Source of the DNA: Chitinophaga sp. CF418
Lineage (GTDB): Bacteria; Bacteroidota; Bacteroidia; Chitinophagales; Chitinophagaceae
DNA length: 64,000 nt
Assembly (NCBI RefSeq): GCF_900142925.1
Contig: NZ_FRCN01000005.1
Coordinates: 210,128 to 274,127 of the forward strand
Direction of reading: 5' to 3'
Both the position numbers and the translations under genes were made by a program. Positions 56,971 through 64,000 of the stretch are shown here, in pieces. Each line of letters starts with the position of its first letter. Positions within the stretch are counted from its first letter, which is position 1. Under the pieces are notes generated by a model that was not told where the DNA came from, ran no database searches, and was given only the letters and a program-made list of their open reading frames with translations.

Positions 56971-58080
56971 TTATACGATAGCTTTTCTTTTTCTCACAAT
57001 ATGGGTTACATCTCCCTCTATCATCTTCTCCAGCAATTCATATCCTCCATTGGGCTGGCGGTGTGCAAATTCCCGCTCACTCAATGTAACAGGGCTGGCC
57101 CAGAAAAGATTCACTTTGTCGCCATACATTTCCGGCAGTGCGATGCCTTCTCCGTTGTACAGCGCGGCAGACAATACAATGCTCTCAAAAGGCGCCGGCA
57201 GCTTACCGGAACCGATGGTATGCCCTTCACCCAGCCAGCTGATATGCCTCCAGGGAATGTCTACCATACCGGAGATGCCTTCCGCCATCCTGGTGATCTC
57301 TTCCTCTGTATAGTCATCCTTACTCACAGCGAGTGCAATTTCCATTCTTCTGTAGGCAGGTGCATTATCATTATACAGGTAGGAAACCCATGGCATAGGG
57401 CGGATGCTCACACCCAAGCTCAGGAAATAGACAACATTATCTTTCTCAAACTTTCCAAATGCCATTGGCGGCCATTGGTTATTGTCTATCGCAAAATACT
57501 GCTGCATCTTTCCGAAATGCTGCTCATAGGTGGCAATAAATTGATCCTGTATTACCGGCCACTGGGGAGTTTCCACACTCTCCCACTGTTGCCTGAACTG
57601 TACAGCGTCTGCTACATGCTTATGCTGTTCATTCTTACCGGGTTGGCCCAGTGGGAATACAAGCGCATTGGCATCTCCATCAATACAATCTGCTGCATAG
57701 GATACAGGTTCTTCCGTATACAGGCTCCAACCGGGTATCACACCCAATGGTTTTCCTTCATATAGTACTGCAGCGCCGTCTTCTTCCGGCATCCACACGA
57801 TAGATAATAATTCTGCCTGCAAAGGGGCTTTCCCTTCGGGATGATTAGTAAAACGTGCCTCCAGCATAGGCGCATCGCCATTTTCCATAGCTGCACTATC
57901 CCTTTGCGAAGGGCCTGGCTGTAAATTGCGCAACCAGCAGGCACGCATACGATATTTCTTGCTCTGCAATTCAGCAGGATACAGGTAAAAATAAGCTGTC
58001 CGTTCGTCCTGCTCCACCACCGCAATCATCGTGTGGCGGCTGTTAGCTTGTTCTATTAATACTGTTGGTCCGTTGCTCAT
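56971..58080 (-). CDS. SUFU-domain (suppressor of fused) protein
   Basis: 369 residues from the ATG at 58080 (MSNGPTVLIEQANSRHTM). The N-terminal half is a mixed domain (TAYFYLYPAELQSKKYRMRA). The C-terminal half has the SUFU pattern (VVYFLSLGVSIRPMPWVSY, RRMEIALAVSK, GISGMVDIPWRHISWLGEGH, SIVLSAALYNG, VNLFWASPVTLSEREFA). Bacterial SUFU proteins are known as immunity or chaperone-like factors in polymorphic toxin loci, but no toxin is seen nearby. Cytoplasmic. An AT-rich inverted repeat after its stop (CCTTTTT...AAAAAAGG) may end transcription. Confidence 0.85.
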   Translation of the reverse strand: MSNGPTVLIEQANSRHTMIAVVEQDERTAYFYLYPAELQSKKYRMRACWLRNLQPGPSQRDSAAMENGDAPMLEARFTNHPEGKAPLQAELLSIVWMPEEDGAAVLYEGKPLGVIPGWSLYTEEPVSYAADCIDGDANALVFPLGQPGKNEQHKHVADAVQFRQQWESVETPQWPVIQDQFIATYEQHFGKMQQYFAIDNNQWPPMAFGKFEKDNVVYFLSLGVSIRPMPWVSYLYNDNAPAYRRMEIALAVSKDDYTEEEITRMAEGISGMVDIPWRHISWLGEGHTIGSGKLPAPFESIVLSAALYNGEGIALPEMYGDKVNLFWASPVTLSEREFAHRQPNGGYELLEKMIEGDVTHIVRKRKAIV

Positions 58081-58137
58081 AATATGCAAGATAATTACTT
58101 ATCATTAAACAAATCCCCTAATATCATTTATTTAGTA

Positions 58138-58145
58138 TACCTTTG
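58138..58145 (+). promoter_or_regulatory. -7 box of the DEAD-box helicase gene
   Basis: TACCTTTG matches TAnnTTTG. Transcription from near 58152 would give a leader of about 150 bases before the TTG start at 58301. Confidence 0.5.
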
Positions 58146-58212
58146 CGTCACTTTTATTCTCTTCCTCACCTGCTTTTGCTGTTACCCTTCAAAACATTGT
58201 GTTGGTTTGCGA

Positions 58213-58271
58213 GTAAGGCGGGTAAAGTATCAGCAACATCACCGGACAAGCGCCACTGTTGATAGCCTTAC
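58213..58271 (+). promoter_or_regulatory. Structured 5' leader hairpin of the helicase gene
   Basis: GTAAGGC (58213-58219) pairs with GCCTTAC (58265-58271), and TATCA (58228-58232) with TGATA (58260-58264), giving a two-part stem in the leader, 29 bases before the chosen TTG start. Leaders of cold-shock helicase genes are often structured, so thermal control is possible (inference). Confidence 0.4.
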
Positions 58272-58300
58272 CAAATATTTATCATCAAAAATTAAAGATT

Positions 58301-59638
58301 TTGTCATTTGAACAGTTAAGGCTCGTTGAGCCCTTGCTGAAGGCCTTAGAGCACGAAGGTTATACCACTCCAACGCCCATTCAGCAACAAGCCATACCCT
58401 TTGTACTTGATAAGAAGGACCTCCTGGGTTGCGCCCAGACCGGCACCGGTAAAACAGCCGCTTTTGCGATACCCCTCTTACAGTTAATGCATGAAGACCA
58501 GCAAGCTTCACGCAAAGGACCCCGCAATATTAAAGCGCTCATATTAACGCCCACCCGCGAACTGGCCATACAGATACAGGAAAGTTTCAGTGCCTATGGC
58601 AGGTTCCTCGACCTGAGAAGCCTTGTTATCTTTGGTGGCGTATCCCAGCATCCGCAAACGGAAGCCCTGAAAAAAGGCGTAGATATTCTCATCGCCACAC
58701 CAGGCCGTCTGCTGGATCTCATCAGTCAGAATTATATCACGCTGAGAGATATCAAATACTTCATCCTGGATGAAGCTGACAGAATGCTGGATATGGGATT
58801 TGTACATGATGTAAGACGCGTTATCATCAAGCTGCCGGAACAACGGCAAACGCTGTTCTTCTCTGCTACCATGCCTCCGGAAATACAGACACTGGCAAAC
58901 GCTATACTGCGTAATCCTGCCAAAGTGGAAGTAACACCGGTATCTTCTACCGCAGAGACCATCACACAGTCCATGTACTTCGTGAATAAAAGCGACAAAC
59001 GGAATCTGCTGCTGCACATCCTGAAAGATAAATCTATCCGGACAGTACTGGTATTCACCCGTACCAAACATGGTGCAGATAAGGTCGTGAAAGACCTCAA
59101 CAGAGCAGAGATTACCGCTGAAGCTATTCATGGTAATAAATCACAGAACGCCCGTCAGCGTGCTTTGACCAACTTCAAATCACAGCAAACGAGAGTACTC
59201 GTAGCCACCGATATCGCCGCCAGAGGTATCGATATCGATGAACTGACACACGTGATCAATTACGAGCTTCCAAACGTACCTGAAACATACGTACACCGTA
59301 TTGGCCGTACAGGCCGCGCCGGCGCAAAAGGAATGGCGATCTCTTTCTGTGAAGGAGAAGAAAAAGCATTCCTGAAAGATATCCTGAAGCTCATTGCCCG
59401 CGATATTCCAGTGGTGACAGAACATCCTTTCCATAACGGCGATAACATGTCTGCTCCGGCACAGCGCCCTGCTGCACCGAAGCCTCAGCAACATCCCCGC
59501 GATAAAAAAGGAGGTTTCTCCCGCAACCGGCAGGGACATGTAGCACCACGCCAGAATAAAGGCAATGGTAGCAGTCAGCCGAGACATGGACAACAACAAC
59601 GTAACAGTCAGCAACGTGAAAGATCCGCATCGAAATAA
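58301..59638 (+). CDS. rhlE: DEAD-box RNA helicase, RhlE-type
   Basis: 445 residues, beginning with TTG at 58301, which gives the standard family start [21 protein letters not shown]. There is no in-frame ATG before codon 60, so a non-ATG start is required; another TTG at 58259 is possible. Motifs: Q-motif [58 protein letters not shown] and [10 protein letters not shown]. The C-terminal tail is basic and rich in Gln, Asn and Gly, as in RhlE. Unwinds RNA duplexes in ribosome assembly or cold growth. Confidence 0.92.
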   Translation: MSFEQLRLVEPLLKALEHEGYTTPTPIQQQAIPFVLDKKDLLGCAQTGTGKTAAFAIPLLQLMHEDQQASRKGPRNIKALILTPTRELAIQIQESFSAYGRFLDLRSLVIFGGVSQHPQTEALKKGVDILIATPGRLLDLISQNYITLRDIKYFILDEADRMLDMGFVHDVRRVIIKLPEQRQTLFFSATMPPEIQTLANAILRNPAKVEVTPVSSTAETITQSMYFVNKSDKRNLLLHILKDKSIRTVLVFTRTKHGADKVVKDLNRAEITAEAIHGNKSQNARQRALTNFKSQQTRVLVATDIAARGIDIDELTHVINYELPNVPETYVHRIGRTGRAGAKGMAISFCEGEEKAFLKDILKLIARDIPVVTEHPFHNGDNMSAPAQRPAAPKPQQHPRDKKGGFSRNRQGHVAPRQNKGNGSSQPRHGQQQRNSQQRERSASK

Positions 59639-59655
59639 GCGTATATTTTAAAATA

Positions 59656-59687
59656 AAAGCCCGGCCTGTATATCCAGACCGGGCTTT
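59656..59687 (+). terminator. Terminator of the helicase gene
   Basis: AAAGCCCGG pairs with CCGGGCTTT around a CTG/CAG inner stem, then TTATTCTTTAT. Lies 17 bases after the stop. Confidence 0.85.
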
Positions 59688-59708
59688 ATTCTTTATATCA
59701 TCTCCTGC

Positions 59709-59930
59709 TTAGAAATATTTCTCCACCGTGCGCCCATAATTAAACAACAGGTTTTCCCTTGCTGTGCGGTTCAGCTTATTGTATGTCATTGTTGCCGTAA
59801 TGCTTAGCCATTTCCGCAATAGAATAGAAAGATCCGACGTAGAACGGATATTGTAATCACTGCCATGCGATAAAGAATTCTGCAGGAAATGGGTCCCATC
59901 AGCAATAATGAAATCATGTATGACATTCAT
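59709..59930 (-). pseudogene. Truncated DUF481-like outer-membrane protein
   Basis: 73 residues matching only the last part of a DUF481 beta-barrel: SHGSDYNIRSTSDLSILLR, then WLSITATMTYNKLNRTARENL and YGRTVEKYF. Family members are normally 230 residues or more with a signal peptide, and neither is present. The frame begins 3 bases after the App1 stop and could be translated by coupling, but is most likely a relic. Confidence 0.65.
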
Positions 59931-59933
59931 TTA

Positions 59934-60944
59934 TCACACGATCAGTCCCAGCTTTTTTGAATGAGCGATGGCTTCCCTGCTATGTTTAAAATAACAACAG
60001 GGAATACCTCTCCCACTGATCACATCAACAATTTCCTGTGTAGCGGCATAGCGGCTTTTCCTGACATGCCGCAGGTAAACTGCCACGATCTGAGAAGTAA
60101 AATGTTTGGTGATAGCCTCGTAGATATGCGGGTCTTCCTGCGTATCATCTCCCAGCAAAATAAACCGCATATGCGGATAATGCTTCAGTATACGGCTGAT
60201 CCTTGTAAACTTGGTAGCATGTTTCTGCTGTCCGCTTTTCAGCAGCATATGCAAAGGCTTCAGCTGATTTAAAAGGAACACGCCTTCCGGCAGCCTATGC
60301 ATGTGGCAGAACTCACGGATATATGCATACAGGTTCCATTCACTGCTGGATACATAAAAGAAGGGACGGGGAAGGCGCGTTTTATTCACCGCATCACTCA
60401 GCAACTGATAATGGTGCACAACACCTTCAAAAGGCTTGCGTGTACGCGCATTGCGGGTGAACAATACATGCAGTCTTTTCAGAAAAGAAGCAGAATGCGA
60501 TACCAGGAAGGTATCATCGATATCTGAAATACATCCAAACTGACTACGATGTGGAATTATCACTACACCCAAAGCATGTGTTACCGGGCTTTCTTCCACA
60601 TTCGTGATCACAATCTCCACCACATGATCTCCGGGGTCCGGCATAGTTTCCGGTGTCCACTGCAGATGAAAAAAGCCATCCGTTTCCGTCACTGCAGTAA
60701 AGGTCTGCCCCTCCCATACCAGCTGCACCTGTGCCCCTTCCCTTGGTTTTACCATGAATAAACGTAACAGGGCCATCATATTGAACAATGGGAAGCGGCT
60801 ATACCGCATGATTGGCAAGGGTCCGCGGTCCAGCACATGACCGAATATTTCCAGCTGTTCCACACCTCCTATACCATGGTAAACCCTGATATGAGTTCTT
60901 CCCTCCAAACCCAGCCAGTGTAGAATTTTGTTCCATACAGACAT
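59934..60944 (-). CDS. App1-family phosphatidate phosphatase-like protein (DUF2183)
   Basis: 336 residues. The APP1 catalytic domain has the phosphatase motif DIDDTFLVSHSA (DxDxT) at about residue 136, with RPFFYVSSSEWNLYAYI and LLGDDTQEDPHIYEAI downstream. The N-terminal part (about 20-120) is a beta domain. App1-type enzymes dephosphorylate phosphatidate to diacylglycerol. No membrane segment, so it is cytoplasmic or peripheral. Divergent from a lipid-kinase gene that starts 50 bases away. Confidence 0.9.
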   Translation of the reverse strand: MSVWNKILHWLGLEGRTHIRVYHGIGGVEQLEIFGHVLDRGPLPIMRYSRFPLFNMMALLRLFMVKPREGAQVQLVWEGQTFTAVTETDGFFHLQWTPETMPDPGDHVVEIVITNVEESPVTHALGVVIIPHRSQFGCISDIDDTFLVSHSASFLKRLHVLFTRNARTRKPFEGVVHHYQLLSDAVNKTRLPRPFFYVSSSEWNLYAYIREFCHMHRLPEGVFLLNQLKPLHMLLKSGQQKHATKFTRISRILKHYPHMRFILLGDDTQEDPHIYEAITKHFTSQIVAVYLRHVRKSRYAATQEIVDVISGRGIPCCYFKHSREAIAHSKKLGLIV

Positions 60945-60994
60945 TCAGGCGCTTATTTTGTAATGAACAGAAAGTATAATTAGATATAAAGCAC

Positions 60995-61906
60995 ATGGCG
61001 CAGCAATCATCTATGCCACTCCGGCTCCTTTTTGTGATCAATCCTGTTTCAGGCGGCAAAAAGAAGGCCGATCCTGAAGCATTCATCAAAAATTATTTCC
61101 GTGAGCGACAGGAAGAGATCCATTTCTTCCTGTTGGATAAGCCACAACAAGCGCTTACAGATGTTATTAAAAAAATAAAGCCCAGCTGTGTAATTGCTGT
61201 TGGCGGTGATGGAACCGTGAAGATGGTGGCGGAACAGTTAGTGAATAAAGACATTCCCATGGGCATCCTTCCCGCCGGTTCTGCCAATGGTATGGCAACA
61301 GAATTATATATTCCGGCAGACTGGGAACAGGTGCTGACCCTCATCACCAGAGATCATCCATCCACTATAATGGATATCGATCTTATACAAATAAACGGTA
61401 AAGAAACCTGTATCCATCTGAGTGACGTAGGCCTGAATGCGCTACTGGTAAAGAATTTCGAGCAAAGGGGCATCCGTGGTAAACTGGGTTATGCCCTCTC
61501 CGCTTTTAAAACATTGTGGCAGAACAGGCGGATGGAAGTAAAAATAGAGAACAAAAACATGCACCTCGTCCGCCATGCCCATATGATCGTGCTGGCCAAT
61601 GCGCGAATGTATGGTACAGGCGCCAGTATTAATCCTGATGGCGATCTTACAGATGGCCAGTTCGAAGTGGTGATATTACGAAAGCTGTCTATTCCTGAAC
61701 TGTTGAAGATGTTATTCAGGCATCGTCCCTTTGACCCTTCCAAAACAGAGATACTCCAGGCCAGCCAGGTGACCATCAGTACCCGGAGATGGGCACACTT
61801 CCAGATAGATGGGGAATATATGGGCAAAACCAGGCAGATACAGGCCCGTATACTGCCCCGGGCGCTGAAAGTGATCGTACCCGTAACACCGGAAGCAGCG
61901 CGTTAA
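60995..61906 (+). CDS. YegS/BmrU-type lipid kinase (diacylglycerol-kinase family)
   Basis: 303 residues. The kinase motifs are LLFVINPVSGGKKKADPEAF, VIAVGGDGTVKMVAEQL and ILPAGSANGMATEL, followed by a beta-rich C-terminal domain (GTGASINPDGDLTDGQFEVV, then FQIDGEYMG). Phosphorylates a lipid such as diacylglycerol or a sphingoid base; Bacteroidota make sphingolipids, so both are possible. Opposite in activity to the divergent App1 phosphatase. Confidence 0.92.
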   Translation: MAQQSSMPLRLLFVINPVSGGKKKADPEAFIKNYFRERQEEIHFFLLDKPQQALTDVIKKIKPSCVIAVGGDGTVKMVAEQLVNKDIPMGILPAGSANGMATELYIPADWEQVLTLITRDHPSTIMDIDLIQINGKETCIHLSDVGLNALLVKNFEQRGIRGKLGYALSAFKTLWQNRRMEVKIENKNMHLVRHAHMIVLANARMYGTGASINPDGDLTDGQFEVVILRKLSIPELLKMLFRHRPFDPSKTEILQASQVTISTRRWAHFQIDGEYMGKTRQIQARILPRALKVIVPVTPEAAR

Positions 61907-62061
61907 AATCATATCAGCCATTAAGTGAAAACTATCAGCTGTAATCCCGCATGGACACAGCTCTCCGAAAAGCCTACCGTTCTTCCCAACACCTGTCCAC
62001 CGGTCATCATATTGCGTGTATTTGTACCCCCTGCTTTCTATTTTGTACACAAATGATTTTT

Positions 62062-64000
62062 ATGCGGAAGATTCTATTCCTCCTGGCCCTCCTGTTGCCA
62101 GGATATGGCCTATTTGCCCAACAAACCTATGTATTTAAGGAAGGATTGATCAGCGGCCCCTGCCATCAATATGGCCGGACTGCCCTGTTTACAGACCAGC
62201 TGGCCTGGGCGCTCTGCAACGGCGAGCTGAAAACGCCTGTAAAGGGTACAAACTCTTTCCCCGATGAAAAGGGTGCGCAACAGCAATGGCAGGATATTAC
62301 AGCCAACGCAGAAGGTTCTTTTGCAGGTCGTGTGATCAACAATGGCTACCTGTATGTTTCCTATAATGCGCCTAAGGCACAGACGGCTATTCTGAATATT
62401 ACCGGCCACCAGATGGTGTATGTAAATGGTACGCCTCATGCGGGCGACATGTACCGCTATGGCTGGATGTACATCCCGGTACAATTACACCAGGGGAATA
62501 ATGAATTCTATATCCGTACGGGCCGCAGCTTCGGCAGACAAGGCATCAAAGCCAGACTGTTGTTTCCCGAAAAACCAGTTTATATCAGCATTGCCGATTC
62601 TACTATGCCTTTTGTTGTAGCAGGCAATAACAATAGTGACCTGTGGGGTGCGGTTGTGGTAGTGAACACTTCTGCACAATCACTCAAAAACATGCAGATA
62701 CAGACCACTGTGAACGGTAAAACAGTCACCACCACTATTCCGGAAGTAGCGGCCCTGAGCACCCGTAAAGTAGGTTTTAAACTCGATGCTTCCGGTACTG
62801 CAAACGAGGGCTATAACTGTACCCTGGTGTTAAACAACCAGAAGGCCACTGTAGATAGTAAGACTTTCGCATTGAAAGCAGTCACCAACAAAGATCACTA
62901 CAGCAATACTTTCGTAAGTGATATAGATGGCAGCGTACAATACTACGCAGTATCGCCACAGGCAAATCCTAACGGTAAAGCGCCTGCTTTCTTCCTTTCT
63001 GTACATGGTGCAGAAGTACAGGCTATCAACCAGGCAAGCGCCTACAAATACAAAGACTGGGGTGTACTGGTAGCGCCTACCAATCGCCGTCCCCGTGGCT
63101 TCAACTGGGAAGACTGGGGCCGCCTCGATGCACTGGAAGTATTGAACATCGGTATCAACAGCTTCCATCCTGACCCTGAAAGGATCTACCTGACAGGTCA
63201 CTCTATGGGCGGACACGGTACCTGGTACCTGGGCGCTACCTACGCTGGTAAATGGGCCGCTATTGCTCCCTGCTCCGGTTATCCTACCCTGATGGGGTAT
63301 GGCTCAGCAGACGGTCTGATCCCTGATTCTCCCCGCAACAGCACTGAACAGGTATTACTGAGGGCAAGTAATCCGAGCAACACCTTTAAACTCGCTACCA
63401 ACTATAAAGCGGGTGGTGTCTACATCCTTCATGGCGACAGCGATAAAGTTGTTTCTGTTGACTATGCAAGACAAATGAAAAAGATACTGGCTGATTTCCA
63501 GAAAGATTACAGCTATTATGAATATCCCGGAGGAGAGCACTGGTATGGTGATACCTGCGTAGACTGGGGTCCTTTATTCCAGTACTTCAAATGGCACACT
63601 ATTCCTGCAGATACCAGCGTGAATGAAATTGACTTCACCACTGCCAATCCTGCCATCTCTGCGGTACATCACTGGGTACGCATCTTACAACAGGAACACG
63701 CACTTGAATACAGCCGTATACAGTTGAGCAGGAATAACTCCCGCAATGCTATTACCGGTACTACTTCCAATATCCATACACTGGCTATTGACCTGAAAGA
63801 TGTTCCCGTAGGTAATACACTCAGCATTACGCTGGATAACAAACCCACAGTAACCTATACACGTAAAAACGGAGACAGCCTCCTGTACCTGCATAACGGC
63901 GGCCAATGGACTGCCGGTGCGGCACCAACGGCTACAGATAAAGGCCCTGAGCGGAACGGTACCTTCAAAGAAGCATTCAATCATCGCATGGTGTTTGTTT
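62062..64000 (+). CDS. Secreted alpha/beta-hydrolase (prolyl-oligopeptidase/esterase type), 3' end outside window
   Basis: Open to the window edge: 646 codons from ATG 62062 (MRKILFLLALLLPGYGLFAQ); an ATG 3 codons earlier is also possible. A signal peptide (to about 20) precedes a beta-sandwich region of about 230 residues, then an alpha/beta-hydrolase with nucleophile Ser in GHSMGGHGTW, the Asp in LHGDSDKVVSVDYA and the His in YPGGEHWYGD. Peptidase or esterase in the periplasm or outside the cell. The C-terminal domain and any sorting signal are missing here. Confidence 0.88.
   Translation, partial: MRKILFLLALLLPGYGLFAQQTYVFKEGLISGPCHQYGRTALFTDQLAWALCNGELKTPVKGTNSFPDEKGAQQQWQDITANAEGSFAGRVINNGYLYVSYNAPKAQTAILNITGHQMVYVNGTPHAGDMYRYGWMYIPVQLHQGNNEFYIRTGRSFGRQGIKARLLFPEKPVYISIADSTMPFVVAGNNNSDLWGAVVVVNTSAQSLKNMQIQTTVNGKTVTTTIPEVAALSTRKVGFKLDASGTANEGYNCTLVLNNQKATVDSKTFALKAVTNKDHYSNTFVSDIDGSVQYYAVSPQANPNGKAPAFFLSVHGAEVQAINQASAYKYKDWGVLVAPTNRRPRGFNWEDWGRLDALEVLNIGINSFHPDPERIYLTGHSMGGHGTWYLGATYAGKWAAIAPCSGYPTLMGYGSADGLIPDSPRNSTEQVLLRASNPSNTFKLATNYKAGGVYILHGDSDKVVSVDYARQMKKILADFQKDYSYYEYPGGEHWYGDTCVDWGPLFQYFKWHTIPADTSVNEIDFTTANPAISAVHHWVRILQQEHALEYSRIQLSRNNSRNAITGTTSNIHTLAIDLKDVPVGNTLSITLDNKPTVTYTRKNGDSLLYLHNGGQWTAGAAPTATDKGPERNGTFKEAFNHRMVFV

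Noticed and set aside
57001..57765. 254-codon plus-strand frame
   Set aside because: Lies wholly opposite the SUFU gene, with no motifs and an unlikely composition.
58544..59131. 195-codon minus-strand frame
   Set aside because: Antisense to the DEAD-box helicase, whose motifs are clear.

Overview
The window looks like chromosomal DNA of a Bacteroidota bacterium, most likely of the Chitinophaga type (inference). The signs are: promoters with the Bacteroidota -7 box TAnnTTTG and few purine-rich ribosome sites; a giant DUF11-repeat surface protein; an orphan type-IX-secretion sorting domain; a GH97 enzyme; a DUF3570/DUF4266/ApbE/thioredoxin operon; and many AraC-type regulators. No rRNA, tRNA, CRISPR array, insertion sequence or prophage was recognised.

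Layout. 1-5740 (minus) is the N-terminal 1,913 codons of a secreted protein with at least 10 DUF11 domains, seven of them in a 795-bp two-domain higher-order repeat. 6.2-8.9 kb carries a LuxR-type regulator whose receiver has lost its phosphorylation site, two small coiled-coil envelope proteins and an AraC regulator. 9.0-13.7 kb is a TetR-TolC-HlyD-MFS efflux operon. 13.8-16.5 kb has DoxX, a MarR-GNAT fusion with a probable operator on its start site, and a saccharopine-dehydrogenase-like reductase. 16.6-19.5 kb (minus) is a thioredoxin-ApbE-DUF4266-DUF3570 operon, the best candidate for a poorly described system: probably an extracytoplasmic flavin-linked redox module. 19.7-23.7 kb is a divergent GH97/GH13 alpha-glucan pair.

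24-27.4 kb holds a universal stress protein, small proteins and a 126-bp near-perfect palindrome. 27.4-31.9 kb is a nitric-oxide/nitrosative-stress cluster: truncated globin, Rrf2 regulator, DUF2249-RIC fusion and a quinol NO reductase broken by a one-base deletion. A perfect 26-bp dyad covers the -33 regions of both divergent promoters of the globin and rrf2 genes.

32-42.4 kb is mostly housekeeping and single genes (RsgA, GNAT, VOC, DinB, AraC, PP2C-like, Na+/H+ antiporter, M3 peptidase). 42.4-43.9 kb contains relics of two secreted proteins (sorting domain, DUF1573-like). 44-53.4 kb has a lipoprotein, YfhO, a Crp-type regulator, a purple-acid-phosphatase/cytochrome-c-peroxidase gene pair and a DEDDh exonuclease. 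53.4-58 kb has a second long hairpin, DusB, an orphan intrinsic terminator that may end an unannotated small transcript, a porin and a SUFU-domain protein. 58-64 kb has an RhlE-type helicase with a TTG start and structured leader, a DUF481 fragment, a divergent App1 phosphatase/lipid kinase pair, and the start of a secreted alpha/beta hydrolase that runs off the window.
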